From a virus, in IMG/VR virus record IMGVR_UViG_3300042934_000561, positions 1 to 59,107 of that record: a stretch of DNA of 59,107 nt. One strand, written 5' to 3'. Each line of letters begins with the position of its first letter. Position 1 is the first letter of the stretch. Positions 19,021-28,966 of the stretch are shown piece by piece. Below the pieces are notes generated by a model that did not search any database, was not told where the DNA came from, and saw only the letters and a list, made by a program, of their open reading frames with translations. The translations under genes and the position numbers were made by a program.

Positions 19021-22000
19021 CTATCCTCTAGTATTTGGATTAACTATTCCCCTTCGATCGCTACTAGTTACATGTTGTCCTAATGATGTTTGAACTAATG
19101 ACAATATGTTTTGAACGTCCTCTTGTGTTTGGGGGGCGTCTATTTTAAATACAAATTCAGCGCTTCCAATCTCAATGGATTTGCTGTCGCTGTCCTGAGT
19201 CATGTAATCATAATAAGTCATTGCCTTAACGAAGCTCGGCTTATTGAATTCTCCAAATTGATCAGTATTCTTTTTAATATCTAATAAAATCTGATTAGCT
19301 TCCTTATTTAAATTAATCATTTGAAGCGTAGCATCTAATTGAGATTTACTGTCTAACTTAGGAATAAGAGATTGAAGTTCTCTAGCCTCAGCTAACAACC
19401 TATCTCTAATACCCATGTTCATACTTTTTTGGTCTTGTATGTACTTAGTAGATTGAGTATCATAGTTGTTTAATTGATTTTCTTGCAACGCCAAATCTCT
19501 TTTTGCTTCCTCTATATTGTTTTGAACATCCCATTTTTCATGAAACGCTCCAAGAGCATCCTTATTTAGTCTATCGTCTATTTCTAAAGCTAGGTTATTA
19601 GCTTCTTTTTGAAGATCGGATATTTGTTTTCTAGCTTGCCAAGTATCTTCATCGCTTAAAACTTGAGAGTTAAGTAATTTATTTAATCCTTCAATTTCAT
19701 CTAAAATGATAGCCCGAACTTGCTTACTTTGATCTGTTCTAGCATTTTTATACGACTGCGACCCTTCGTAATTACCTTGCATCTGCTGTCTTTGTAACTC
19801 GATTTCCTTCTGAGTTTCAGCCATTTGACGCCTACGTTCCCATTCATCATTAAATGATTGAAGAGCGCTTTTTCCATTTTTGGATTCTTCGGTAATGCTA
19901 TCCATTTTAAGTTTTGCTTTATTGATTTCATTTTTAATAGTTTCTTCGTTATTATTAATTCTTTCCATAGTGTCTAACTGGTCTCGATACAAATTAATAT
20001 TGTCCGCAATTCCTCCAAGATCCAATTTAAAGAATTCCCTAATTGACTCTTGATACTCATGCAACTTTCCAGTAATTATAGCGTCCCCATCACTTCTTAA
20101 CTGTTCAACAGCATCTGTAATATCTGAAACTTTTATATCATCATCATTTTTCATAATATCAGTAATTCTTTGAATCTTAGATCCTTCTGCTCTTGCTAAC
20201 GCCGACATTCTCATACTGCTATTACTTGACTGAATGGCCTCAAGTTCATTTAAAACTTGATTTCCAATTTCTCGAACAGCATCGTCTCGTTGTTTAATCA
20301 TGTCTTTATATTCTTCGTTCTCAGTTCCATTATTACGTTTTTTAATTTCATTAAGATTAACCTGATATGCATTTTTAATATTTTCTAGTTCAATATCGCC
20401 ATTTGATTGAATTTCACTAGCTCTAGTAGCTACTCCTTCATCTTCCATTAAGTAATTATTGTTAGTTTTTTCTTCTCGATCTTTTTGCTTTAAAAAGATT
20501 TGCCAATCTACTTGATCAGTTCCTTCTATAAAAAACTTTCTTTGAATTGCCTCGTTTTTTAATGCCTCCAATTTCTGAGAATTTTGAACCGTATCAAATA
20601 ACTTGTTATTGTCTACTTGCATTCCATTTATAGTAATTTGTTTATCGGTTGAATTTTGTGCGGCGAGATTATAAGATTCTTTTATTTTATTAATTCCAAG
20701 AACATCCGAAAGTCCTGCAATATCAGTTATTCCCCCTAATAAGTTAAAGAAAGAAGCTCCTGCTATTCCAACTCCTCTATTAGCATTTGATGCAAATCTT
20801 ATATTACTATTATTCCGAATTATTTGTTGTTCAGATTTAGCTGATTCTGCTCTTGCCGCTTGAATTTCTTTTTCTTTTTGATAGGCAATGTCTAATTTAC
20901 GGGAACGTATGTTATCTTCTATAGCTTTAGTATTTTCATCAAATGCACTTGTGTTATCAGTAATGGATCCTTTCTGATCCATTAAAGTTTTAACAAGTTC
21001 TGGAGCTATATTAAGTAACTGTCTATTAGCCTGAGTTAACTGTTCCTGTGCGGAAGATAATCGATGTACTGCATCTGCACTAGAATGTAATGCATTGTTA
21101 TAAGCATCTAAGGCAGCCTTATCTTTTGGACTGGATTCTGATACTGACTTTGCACTTTCGACCTCAGCTTTAGTCTGTTCTACTGCATTAGTGTAATATT
21201 CTATTTGAGCTCGAGCAGTTTGTCTTTGTAAATTAATTTCTGCTAATCTATTAACTTCGGTACCTCTTTCACTAGCAATACGCTCGTAATCTTCCGAAGT
21301 ATATTTAGATTCCGGACTTTCGACTGCCTGTCGGATGCTTCCTACTAATACATTTACGATCGGCAAGACTAATGCCGCGATTCCTAATGTATTTGTAATT
21401 CCTGCTCCAATTCCTGCAAGGCCCGCTTCCGCTCCAGCTCCGGAAAGAGCGCTTTTTGCTAACTTAACGGAAGTTGCAACTCCAGTAGCCTGAGCTATAT
21501 TACTTGCCTGGTTAGATGCATTAGTATAATTTTTCTGAGCAAATTTAACTCCTCTAGCTTGAATATTACCCGCGGCTACTGCATCAGCAACGGCAGTTTC
21601 ATCTGCATAATGAAGCCCAAGTTTTCTCATCGCTACAACTCTGGATAGTGTGTCGTACAGCCTATTTGACGCGCTATTTTCTAAAATAGTAGCTTCTCCA
21701 GACTGAGCAATTAATTGTTTTTGTATAGTTAGTTGAGTATTTACTTTTTTCCAGTTTGACTGTAGAGTATCGAAGCCTTTAAAAAATGCTTGAGTAATTT
21801 TAATACCAGTTAATAATTTTACATATGTTGCAATTTCCGGTAAAAACTTTGCGAATAACAAAATTACTTCCTTTAATCCGGATCCAAGAGGTGATATAAA
21901 ATCTTTCAAAGTATTAAAAGCCTTATTAAAATTAGAAATAATCTGTTGAAATTCTGGACTATCTCTAAATTCTTGAATTTGTTTTTTCCACTTTTGTAAA

Positions 22001-24741
22001 GCGGCACTAAATTGATTAAATATTCCGCCTCCAAGATCTATTCCAATTTGCTGGAAATAGTCAGTTATTGTCGAAATAGAACCAGCTACAGTGTTTCCTA
22101 ATACCTCAGTCATTCCTCCGTATCGTTGACTAACAATTCTTTGTAATGCCTCAAGCATTTCATCTGTATTTCCAAGATACGTATTATTTTTACTAAATTG
22201 CAACCCCTGAGCTCTAAAGTCTGATAATGATATACCTAACTGTCTAAGTCGTATCATAGCTTTACCAAAGTCTCCAGAGTTTATACGAGTTATAACATCA
22301 ATAACATCATTTAATTCAATTCCTTGAGGCTGTTTAGCCGCGGCTAGATCACCCGCAGTTCTTATCCATTTATCAACATCCATACGATTTGCAGACAATG
22401 TTTCTCCAGCTCTAAAAGTTTCAGTTTCTTGGAAGGCTGTTAATGCCGCGTAGCTTCTTAAACTTTGAATAGATTTTTCAGCCTTTTCTGTGCTGTGCAT
22501 AGTAACTTCCATGGATTTTTGTAAAGTTTCTATTTGAGCGTTAGTTCCAATTAACCAATCGTATACCTTTTTTCCACCCGCTAAAGCCATTACTCCTTCT
22601 AAAGCGTATCTAACTCCATATAGTTTAGATTGAAAACTGGTAAGTTGATTAATTACTCCTTCGCCACCTCTATTAAACGCTGAATAAAATTGATTTGTTG
22701 GGTTAATTAAGTCTTCTTTAATTTTTTGACCAGTGTCGCTAAAAGACTTATCAAACAGCGATTTTCCAGACTCGAACGTAGCATTAGATTTTTGTTTTTC
22801 AATTTCTAAGCTTTCTCTTTGGCTGTTATTTAAAAGATTATATTTACCTAGTAATGCCTCGAGTTCTGAAATTTGTTTTTGAACTAATTTCAGCTTTTCT
22901 TCCATTAAGCCATTGTCTTCTCCATCAATCTTATAAGCTTTTAACTTAACGTTAGATTCCTCTTTTATTAGCGCTATTAACTTGTTATACATAGTATTTA
23001 CATTGCTTAAACCTTCTTGCCCTGCTTTATTTTTTATGTTACTATTAATAGCATCCCATATATTATTAGCACTAGAACGATTGAAATTTGTTGGGGCGGT
23101 TTTTGAATTCCTTAATGAATTTACGAACGAATCGATCTGACTTTTTATTTCTGGAGTATCTAAAAATGAACCATAATTACGTTTCATTTCATTTAATTTA
23201 TTTTGAATACTCACTAAATAATTTTCTATCTCAGAAAGTTTTTTCTTTTCTAATTCTAGCTGACTGTTAGCTAATTTTATATCGTCAGCTTCCTGTCTAT
23301 CCAATGCACGAGCTCCAGCTTCTAAAGGTTTATTACTTATCTCATTTTTAAAGGAATCCAACTCACTTCTCTGATTGATGGATAATTTTAATCTTTGTTT
23401 AGCTAAATCTGAAGATATTGTTTTGTACTCGTCATTGAGCTGAGTTTTTAAATTAGCTCCAGGATTTTTAGCCAGCTCAGTTTCTAAACGAATTAACTCC
23501 TTTACCAAATCAACTGATTTTTTAAACTCAGCGTTCTGTTGCTTTAAATCTTCTGATCTACTTTTGTCGTTACTTACAGAGTCCAATTTGGCTTGTAAGT
23601 CATTCTTATTAGAAAAAGCCTTTGCAACGCTATCAAATCCAACTCCAGAAAGTAGTGCTTTTTCCTGTTCTTCTAATCTAAATATTTTTTCGTTATTATA
23701 CTTTTTGATGTTTTCATCACTATTTAAATTTTGCTCTTTAAGTTTAAAGATTCTGTCTTGTATTTTATAAACCTTTTCTAGCTCCTGCTGTTCCTCTTTA
23801 GCCTGTTGCTTTCGCATGTTGTATCGAATAGTCGACTCCTGCTGTAACACTCTGTCTCGTTCTAATTCATCAGATTTAGTCATAGGAGAGCCGTCATCAG
23901 TTTCCTTTGGAGAAATATCGTCAAACCCAGTCTTGGAATTATTTTGGAATGTAATGGATTCTCCGTCACTGGATAATTTATTAATTGTCTCAGAAAGAAA
24001 CTGATTTTTTAAATTAACCAAATTGACTATATCTTGAAATCCAGTAACAATTTTTCCTACCATATCGTTTTCTGCTGTCAGTAATGCTAGTTCCTGCTGT
24101 AATTCTGGAATAGTTTGATATAGGATTCCTTTTTTTGTATTGCCCGAAGAATTTAATTTTTCTTCTAACATTAAGGAAGACTGCATATCAGCCTGAATGG
24201 ATTGTTGTTTCTTTTTTCGGGACACTTGTTTGATTGCAGTTAATTCTTCGTCAGCCTGTTTATTTTGAAAATCCACAATTTCTTTTTTCTTTTTAGAAGC
24301 TTTAATTTCTTGATTTTCAATTTCAGAAGAAACTTTCTTTAAAGCTTCATTTTCCTTAACCTGTGGAAGAGCATTAGCTAATGATGCTTTTAATAATACT
24401 AGCATATCAGTTAACACCTTGGTATCGAGCTTGATAGCGTTTGAATCGATTGTAACTCCAGAAGTACTGCTTCCGTCTGTAGAAATTTTAGAAATATTTT
24501 TAGCATCTCGGTTTACGTTATTTATTTGAGTAGTTAAATTTTTAATTCCTTTTGAAGAGGAAAGAACAGTATCCAAAGTTTTCGACATATCAATCAATTT
24601 TGAAAATGAGGTAGCTAGATTATCAACTTGAGATTTCAGTTCTGGGATATCTGAATACTTTTCTAAAGAGCTAGAAATCTTTTTAAACTGTTGTTCAATA
24701 TCGCTAAAATCGGTTCTGACTTTAAGGGTCAACTCGTCCAT
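19021..24741 (-). CDS. Tape measure protein
   Basis: 1906 residues, the largest gene. The first ~680 residues are Lys/Glu/Gln-rich coiled coil. Residues about 700-930 resemble the tape-measure N-terminal domain: a YGVRYALEGVMAL segment, then TAFQETETFRAGETL and ITRINSGDFGKAMIRLRQLG. Hydrophobic segments near 1120-1160 and 1290 and more coiled coil follow. Tape measures set tail length at about 1.5 angstrom per residue, giving roughly 285 nm here (my estimate). No peptidase motif is seen in it. Confidence 0.93.
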   Translation of the reverse strand: MDELTLKVRTDFSDIEQQFKKISSSLEKYSDIPELKSQVDNLATSFSKLIDMSKTLDTVLSSSKGIKNLTTQINNVNRDAKNISKISTDGSSTSGVTIDSNAIKLDTKVLTDMLVLLKASLANALPQVKENEALKKVSSEIENQEIKASKKKKEIVDFQNKQADEELTAIKQVSRKKKQQSIQADMQSSLMLEEKLNSSGNTKKGILYQTIPELQQELALLTAENDMVGKIVTGFQDIVNLVNLKNQFLSETINKLSSDGESITFQNNSKTGFDDISPKETDDGSPMTKSDELERDRVLQQESTIRYNMRKQQAKEEQQELEKVYKIQDRIFKLKEQNLNSDENIKKYNNEKIFRLEEQEKALLSGVGFDSVAKAFSNKNDLQAKLDSVSNDKSRSEDLKQQNAEFKKSVDLVKELIRLETELAKNPGANLKTQLNDEYKTISSDLAKQRLKLSINQRSELDSFKNEISNKPLEAGARALDRQEADDIKLANSQLELEKKKLSEIENYLVSIQNKLNEMKRNYGSFLDTPEIKSQIDSFVNSLRNSKTAPTNFNRSSANNIWDAINSNIKNKAGQEGLSNVNTMYNKLIALIKEESNVKLKAYKIDGEDNGLMEEKLKLVQKQISELEALLGKYNLLNNSQRESLEIEKQKSNATFESGKSLFDKSFSDTGQKIKEDLINPTNQFYSAFNRGGEGVINQLTSFQSKLYGVRYALEGVMALAGGKKVYDWLIGTNAQIETLQKSMEVTMHSTEKAEKSIQSLRSYAALTAFQETETFRAGETLSANRMDVDKWIRTAGDLAAAKQPQGIELNDVIDVITRINSGDFGKAMIRLRQLGISLSDFRAQGLQFSKNNTYLGNTDEMLEALQRIVSQRYGGMTEVLGNTVAGSISTITDYFQQIGIDLGGGIFNQFSAALQKWKKQIQEFRDSPEFQQIISNFNKAFNTLKDFISPLGSGLKEVILLFAKFLPEIATYVKLLTGIKITQAFFKGFDTLQSNWKKVNTQLTIQKQLIAQSGEATILENSASNRLYDTLSRVVAMRKLGLHYADETAVADAVAAGNIQARGVKFAQKNYTNASNQASNIAQATGVATSVKLAKSALSGAGAEAGLAGIGAGITNTLGIAALVLPIVNVLVGSIRQAVESPESKYTSEDYERIASERGTEVNRLAEINLQRQTARAQIEYYTNAVEQTKAEVESAKSVSESSPKDKAALDAYNNALHSSADAVHRLSSAQEQLTQANRQLLNIAPELVKTLMDQKGSITDNTSAFDENTKAIEDNIRSRKLDIAYQKEKEIQAARAESAKSEQQIIRNNSNIRFASNANRGVGIAGASFFNLLGGITDIAGLSDVLGINKIKESYNLAAQNSTDKQITINGMQVDNNKLFDTVQNSQKLEALKNEAIQRKFFIEGTDQVDWQIFLKQKDREEKTNNNYLMEDEGVATRASEIQSNGDIELENIKNAYQVNLNEIKKRNNGTENEEYKDMIKQRDDAVREIGNQVLNELEAIQSSNSSMRMSALARAEGSKIQRITDIMKNDDDIKVSDITDAVEQLRSDGDAIITGKLHEYQESIREFFKLDLGGIADNINLYRDQLDTMERINNNEETIKNEINKAKLKMDSITEESKNGKSALQSFNDEWERRRQMAETQKEIELQRQQMQGNYEGSQSYKNARTDQSKQVRAIILDEIEGLNKLLNSQVLSDEDTWQARKQISDLQKEANNLALEIDDRLNKDALGAFHEKWDVQNNIEEAKRDLALQENQLNNYDTQSTKYIQDQKSMNMGIRDRLLAEARELQSLIPKLDSKSQLDATLQMINLNKEANQILLDIKKNTDQFGEFNKPSFVKAMTYYDYMTQDSDSKSIEIGSAEFVFKIDAPQTQEDVQNILSLVQTSLGQHVTSSDRRGIVNPNTRG

Positions 24742-24751
24742 TTATACCACC

Positions 24752-25186
24752 TCACCTTTTATTGTTACTTAAAGCTTGTTTTAATGCGTTAAGCCTAGCA
24801 TAATCTGGAAGATCATCATCAAGCTTAGCGTTATTTATCTGAATTTGAATATTTTGAAGTTTCTCAATAGCAGAGACAAACGAGTCTCTAAGTTTTTCTG
24901 GGTCGCCGTGTTGAATGTGTATTAAATCCACGTGATTTTTATAGTATTCAAGTTTTTTAGATAGTACCTCATCTTTCCTTTCAAATGCCAAGAACTTTAA
25001 CAATATTATAACTTCTTCTGGATACGCTTCGTCTACTTCGTGTTTGCTCCATTTATATTCTTTACACAAAGTATGAATCATATAAGTCAACCACTGATCT
25101 TGTTTTAACTGATGGAACTCGGGATCCTCAATTGAATTATTTTCCTCAAATGAGCCTATTTGCTTATCTGAAGACCCCTCAACATG
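24752..25186 (-). CDS. Tail assembly chaperone T domain, reached by -1 frameshift (GT)
   Basis: This frame has no good start of its own; the first candidate is a TTG at 25090 without a ribosome binding site. It is open upstream to the slippery AAAAAAC at 25186-25192 inside the G gene. A -1 shift there joins 140 G residues to 144 residues of this frame, giving a 284-residue GT protein. The T part is helical and charged. It lies just before the tape measure, as GT does in lambda, where GT coats the tape measure during tail assembly. Confidence 0.85.
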   Translation of the reverse strand, partial: HVEGSSDKQIGSFEENNSIEDPEFHQLKQDQWLTYMIHTLCKEYKWSKHEVDEAYPEEVIILLKFLAFERKDEVLSKKLEYYKNHVDLIHIQHGDPEKLRDSFVSAIEKLQNIQIQINNAKLDDDLPDYARLNALKQALSNNKR

Positions 25187-25605
25187 TTTTTTATTTCTTC
25201 TCCAAATTTTTGAAGCTTATTAACTTCAACCACAGTTTTTAAAATATAGAGAGCGTCATCAAGCCCAACTTCCTCGCATATATACTCATATCCAAGATCT
25301 GGAACACATATATCAATTAGTTTTATAACTTGCATAATATTTTGATCAATCATGTTAGTAAGAGTTTCTGCAATTTTAGCACCTCTTTGGGATATCGGAA
25401 TAGCCTCATTCTTATCTAGTAAGATAACATCCTCTTCCGTTACTAATTGACGAATTAAATCTAATGATGTAGTAATTAACCCTCTAACACTATTAGTCAT
25501 TATAGTATATTTAATCAGCCCTAATTTTTTTACCATGACAGGTTTATCATTAATTGTTATTACTTTTGAATTACCTATTGATGCGCTGTTTGTATTTTGT
25601 TCCAT
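25156..25605 (-). CDS. Tail assembly chaperone G
   Basis: 149 residues from the ATG at 25605. That start has GGAGGG ten bases upstream, whereas the earlier in-frame start at 25656 has no site. It is helical and hydrophilic with a C-terminal region EEIKNMLRGLQISK. It occupies the G position between tail tube and tape measure and contains the slippery heptamer near its 3' end, so most ribosomes make G and a minority make GT. It acts in assembly and is not expected in the mature virion. Confidence 0.85.
   Translation of the reverse strand: MEQNTNSASIGNSKVITINDKPVMVKKLGLIKYTIMTNSVRGLITTSLDLIRQLVTEEDVILLDKNEAIPISQRGAKIAETLTNMIDQNIMQVIKLIDICVPDLGYEYICEEVGLDDALYILKTVVEVNKLQKFGEEIKNMLRGLQISK
25186..25192 (-). 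promoter_or_regulatory. -1 ribosomal slippery site, A AAA AAC
   Basis: On the minus strand the G frame reads ATA AAA AAC, which is the canonical X XXY YYZ heptamer A_AAA_AAC. Sliding back one base enters the T frame, which is open to 24752. The zero-frame stop TAG is at 25156-25158, 27 bases downstream. Confidence 0.9.
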
Positions 25606-25696
25606 AGTGTTTATCCCTCCAATATAAATTAACATATAGACAAGTTGAGTATTCATTAATATTTTACAATTATTTTATTAATTTTAAATATAATAT

Positions 25697-25722
25697 AAAG
25701 GGAGTAGGACTTGCCTACCCCC
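25697..25722 (-). terminator. Terminator or attenuator after the tail tube gene
   Basis: On the minus strand a 9-bp stem (GGGGGTAGG-type arm with CCTACTCCC, one G-U pair) closes a 5-base loop and is followed by TTTATATT. It separates the highly expressed tube gene from the chaperone genes, where partial termination would lower downstream expression. Confidence 0.7.
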
Positions 25723-25730
25723 TCCATTAA

Positions 25731-26708
25731 TTAGACGGTTACTCTTACAGTAATAACATGGTTCCTATTAGCCCAACTAATGCTTATTGCAGTTGTAATA
25801 ATATCTCCTGCTACGATAGCGGAGCCTCCTGCTGTATACGAGGTTAAAACCGCAGTACTTTTTGAAGTAATTAACCCGTTTAAAGCTGAAAGCGCTGAAG
25901 TTGGATTTCCACTGCCATCAATTAAAGTATTTCCATTAATAGCTGAAATTTGTGGAGCATAAGTTGCCTTATTAGTAACATCGTATAACACAGTATTATA
26001 GGTACAATTTAAAGCAACCGAAGTAGTATTGGCATGTGGAGGAGTTTCTGCTGGGTCAGCTGTTCCGTATATCATAGGAATTACTGTAGGCGAAACTACA
26101 AAATCTCCTCCAATGTTTTTAATTAAAGCCTCTAGGTTGGATAAATCCGGAAGTAATACTGTAAGTTGAGTAGAGGAGTCTCCAATCTCGAATAAAAATG
26201 ATCCGTTATTGTTTCCACGTTTAACTAATCCGTTAAATTCACAATTGTACAAAGTTTCGTCTTCAAGCTTATAATTAAGTTGTAGAGCAGATTTATTTAC
26301 TGCCTTGTAAATAGTTACATCCTCCAAAGTACTAGTTCCGTTAGCTATAGGATGTAATCTAAGTTTTCCTCCAGTGTCTCCAAGTCTAAATCCTGGAAAT
26401 CTACCAAAAGTAAGCTTTTTAGTGGCATTGTCCCAAGTAGCAGTATGAGCAAACAATTTAAGCTTAGCCATATCAGTTTCAGCTAGTGGAATTTTAGCTA
26501 AAACAGCCTCTCCTATTAACACAGAATCTACTGGAGTTTTTCCATATTGATCTACTGTTAAATCGTGATACTCAGGAGTATATGTTAATTCTACTCCACC
26601 TTTAGTTAGTCCCAAAAATAGCTCTCCTGGATTTGGAACTGAAGTTGTTGCGGCAGGAGTCCAATAACAATCGCATACACCTATTTTGATTCCATCAAAA
26701 TCACCCAT
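25731..26708 (-). CDS. Major tail tube protein
   Basis: 325 residues starting MGDFDGIKIGVCDCYWTP. Residues about 25-90 (GELFLGLTKGGVELTYTPEYHDLTVDQYGKTPVDSVLIGE, shortened here to the key idea GGVxLTYxPEYxDLxVDQYG) follow the N-terminal pattern of siphophage tube proteins. A C-terminal extension (about 215-325) is Ser/Thr/Ala-rich and looks like an added surface domain. Position before G/GT and the following terminator fit a highly expressed tube subunit. The motif and order are strong; the extension's role is unknown. Confidence 0.85.
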   Translation of the reverse strand: MGDFDGIKIGVCDCYWTPAATTSVPNPGELFLGLTKGGVELTYTPEYHDLTVDQYGKTPVDSVLIGEAVLAKIPLAETDMAKLKLFAHTATWDNATKKLTFGRFPGFRLGDTGGKLRLHPIANGTSTLEDVTIYKAVNKSALQLNYKLEDETLYNCEFNGLVKRGNNNGSFLFEIGDSSTQLTVLLPDLSNLEALIKNIGGDFVVSPTVIPMIYGTADPAETPPHANTTSVALNCTYNTVLYDVTNKATYAPQISAINGNTLIDGSGNPTSALSALNGLITSKSTAVLTSYTAGGSAIVAGDIITTAISISWANRNHVITVRVTV

Positions 26709-26710
26709 AA

Positions 26711-26959
26711 TTATTTACCTCCTTTAGTAAGAGATTCCACTTTTTCTGAAATCTCCTTTCTTTTTTTAGATTCACTTTCCAATTTTTTAGTAACTGTAGA
26801 TAAAGATAAATCAGTATATTCTACAGCATAGCCTCCACTCATAGCAACTAATGCAACATCCACTGGTAATTCAGCTATCATTCCGTCACGATAAACTATT
26901 CCTTCGTGACGAAAATCTGAAGATGGTCCAAGACCATTGAAAACAATCTTAGTAGTCAT
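26711..26959 (-). CDS. Small protein between tail terminator and tube genes
   Basis: 82 residues from the ATG at 26959, which has AAGGAGG nine bases upstream; a longer frame to 27004 overlaps the neighbour and lacks a site. The N-terminus MTTKIVFNGLGPSSDFRHEG reads as a small beta domain and the C-terminus is a charged helix (KKLESESKKRKEISEKVESL). It may be a tail or neck accessory protein; the family is not recognised. Confidence 0.6.
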   Translation of the reverse strand: MTTKIVFNGLGPSSDFRHEGIVYRDGMIAELPVDVALVAMSGGYAVEYTDLSLSTVTKKLESESKKRKEISEKVESLTKGGK

Positions 26960-26972
26960 TTCACAAACCTCC

Positions 26973-27470
26973 TTATTTTTTAGTATTAATGAAGTAAACG
27001 ACATAGTTAATGTCAGTCACTATCACTGGTAATTTTAAATTTTTAAATACTTGATTTTGATCACTATTTATACCAATATGCGGTGTTCTTGTTTCTAGTA
27101 TTCTTCCATCTGGTATAATTATATTCTTTAAAGTTATATCTTCCATAAGAGTATCTGCGATTAATTCAGATTCTTTAATAGAAGATTGCTTAACATCGTA
27201 TTCATATGCTATATCATAATATTTTAAATAAGTTATGGTAAATTCATAAGCGCTTGCGCTTACAGTACTTCCAATATGAACATGATTAAATACATCAGTT
27301 ATATCAACTAAAACAGCTGGCATAAATTCTGGGTATTGTTCAGGAGCTGGTAATAAGCTTAAATCTCCCTTAGTTATAGTTTTTATAAACCCTAAAGATG
27401 GAGTTTGTTCTAGAAGATTTATTATTAAGTCACTTATAGTGTTTGCAAAGATTCTTCTTCTAACAGACAA
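26973..27470 (-). CDS. Tail terminator / tail completion protein (probable)
   Basis: 165 residues with a TTG start seven bases after GGAGGGG. Mixed alpha/beta: an N-terminal helix (ISDLIINLLEQTP), then strands and an ESELIADTLMEDI helix. This layout and the position just upstream of the tube gene match tail terminator proteins of the lambda gpU or SPP1 gp17 type. Assignment is from order and predicted fold. Confidence 0.55.
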   Translation of the reverse strand: MSVRRRIFANTISDLIINLLEQTPSLGFIKTITKGDLSLLPAPEQYPEFMPAVLVDITDVFNHVHIGSTVSASAYEFTITYLKYYDIAYEYDVKQSSIKESELIADTLMEDITLKNIIIPDGRILETRTPHIGINSDQNQVFKNLKLPVIVTDINYVVYFINTKK

Positions 27471-27483
27471 TTAGTTTCCCCTC

Positions 27484-28029
27484 CTATAACTGGGATAGTT
27501 TATACATAAGCTGTTTTAATACTTGATTTTGTATTTGTAGAACGTCTCTGTAATGGCTTCGTACACTTACACGTAGAGCACGGGTTTTATACTTTCTTCC
27601 ATCTAAGGTATATCTAGGATTCGGAACATAATAAGCCCCACCCTCTTCAGATATAATACCTCGTTTTAAACCCCACTCTGCTAATTCTGGATGAGCTTTT
27701 AAAGAAACCCAATGAAGCTTAGTTCCGTATAACCAAAACCTTAAAAAATCATGAACATTTCCAAACTCTGATTTACGAAGTATTCCAGCAGTTAATTCAA
27801 TTCCATGTTTAGATGTAGTAGTGCTATAACGAAAAACTTTGTTCAGCTCTCCAAATCCTAATGACGGAATTTTTTCTGCCAGTAGCTTTTTATACATATC
27901 GCCAGCCTGCTTGTACATATCTCTAACCACTTTTTGCTTAGTTTCTATGTACTTACCAATCTCTTGCTGAACTTGATCATGATTTACTCTTAGCCTGACA
28001 TCTAATCTACCGGAATTGTTAGATGGCAT
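27484..28029 (-). CDS. HK97 gp10-like neck/tail-completion protein
   Basis: 181 residues. N-terminal strand RLDVRLRVNHDQV, then a long amphipathic helix (EIGKYIETKQKVVRDMYKQAGDMYKK, residues about 22-48), then beta sequence with Arg/Lys-rich C-terminus (KYKTRALRVSVRSHYRD). This is the pattern of HK97 gp10-type proteins located between head-tail stopper and tail terminator. The start follows GGTGATATA within the usual spacing. Confidence 0.6.
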   Translation of the reverse strand: MPSNNSGRLDVRLRVNHDQVQQEIGKYIETKQKVVRDMYKQAGDMYKKLLAEKIPSLGFGELNKVFRYSTTTSKHGIELTAGILRKSEFGNVHDFLRFWLYGTKLHWVSLKAHPELAEWGLKRGIISEEGGAYYVPNPRYTLDGRKYKTRALRVSVRSHYRDVLQIQNQVLKQLMYKLSQL

Positions 28030-28030
28030 A

Positions 28031-28351
28031 TTATATCACCTCAGCTAAAGAACATTCTATATGATGCTTGGATCCTCCTGCCCATATTGGATTTTCAGTA
28101 AGCTCGTATACCACATTATGATTTTCGTCAATGATTCTAAATCCACGGGCTAACGGCTTAGGGATCTTATCAAGATGCTTTTTTAAAACATGAAGCTTTA
28201 ACAAAGAACCAGTTGATCCTGTTCTTCCAATATGACAGGGAAAATGTTTTATTAAATCTCCAAATCCAACTGTGGGTTGTTTAGTTCCTGGTTTGTAAGT
28301 AATTCCATTATCCTGTACAGTAACTAAGTGAGTTTCAAACAAACTGGACAT
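28031..28351 (-). CDS. Head-tail stopper (head closure) protein
   Basis: 106 residues, starting at the TAATG overlap with the adaptor gene. Beta-rich, with an ISxxGI-like FxxDNGITYKPGT opening and a C-terminal FRIIDENHNVVYELTENP strand pair. Size and position after the connector match head-closure proteins such as SPP1 gp16. It would seal the portal after packaging. Inference from order and size. Confidence 0.6.
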   Translation of the reverse strand: MSSLFETHLVTVQDNGITYKPGTKQPTVGFGDLIKHFPCHIGRTGSTGSLLKLHVLKKHLDKIPKPLARGFRIIDENHNVVYELTENPIWAGGSKHHIECSLAEVI

Positions 28352-28962
28352 TATATCACTCCTATATCGAAATCGGATATTTTGAAATCATCTAGGATCA
28401 TATCTAACGTAGAATCTCCAGTGCTTTCGATTTTGTTACCAGTAACAAGATTAAACGAAGTTTTTAACTCATAACTATAATCTCCAATGTCTTCTTTCTT
28501 ATATGGACCAGTTATGCGTTTTAAAGCTTCCTCGTCTCCCAAAGTTTCAAAGTTTCTATTACACAAGGATATTAAAACATTTTTAATCTTTTCTGGAACA
28601 GCTTCCCATCCCCAGTCACCAATAATTTGAATATTTTCTATATCTGCGTCAAATATATCATCCCTACAATATATCTCTCGATTGTTAGATTTCAGCTTAG
28701 CTGTAGTATATACAACGTTATTTATAACATCTTTAATCTCGATAAGATTATATAATCTTTTTGGAAGGGGCAGAGTTTTTTTACCTTCCCCATCAACTAT
28801 TTTTGTAACATTAAGATAGCTATAAAAATCAGTTCCCGTATATCCATCAATTATTGCGGAACAGTAATCGATCAAAAATTGAATTCTAACATGGTCATTA
28901 CAATTAAGTATTTCAGAAGTAACTCCACCTTGCTTTAATTCTTCTATGGTTAAATATCCCAT
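28351..28962 (-). CDS. Head-tail connector / adaptor protein
   Basis: 203 residues, mostly helical at the N-terminus (TIEELKQGGVTSEILNCNDH, then IQFLIDYCSAIIDGYTGTDF), with a beta hairpin around IVDGEGKKTLPLPKRLYNLIEIK. This is the helix-hairpin layout of gp6/gp15-type adaptors that dock on the portal. It lies between capsid and stopper genes. Its stop overlaps the next ATG by one base. Confidence 0.7.
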   Translation of the reverse strand: MGYLTIEELKQGGVTSEILNCNDHVRIQFLIDYCSAIIDGYTGTDFYSYLNVTKIVDGEGKKTLPLPKRLYNLIEIKDVINNVVYTTAKLKSNNREIYCRDDIFDADIENIQIIGDWGWEAVPEKIKNVLISLCNRNFETLGDEEALKRITGPYKKEDIGDYSYELKTSFNLVTGNKIESTGDSTLDMILDDFKISDFDIGVI

Positions 28963-28966
28963 AATA

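Noticed and set aside
4446-26708. Contractile tail (myovirus) module
   Set aside because: No sheath, baseplate wedge or spike gene is recognisable between the tube protein and the tail tip; order fits a siphovirus.
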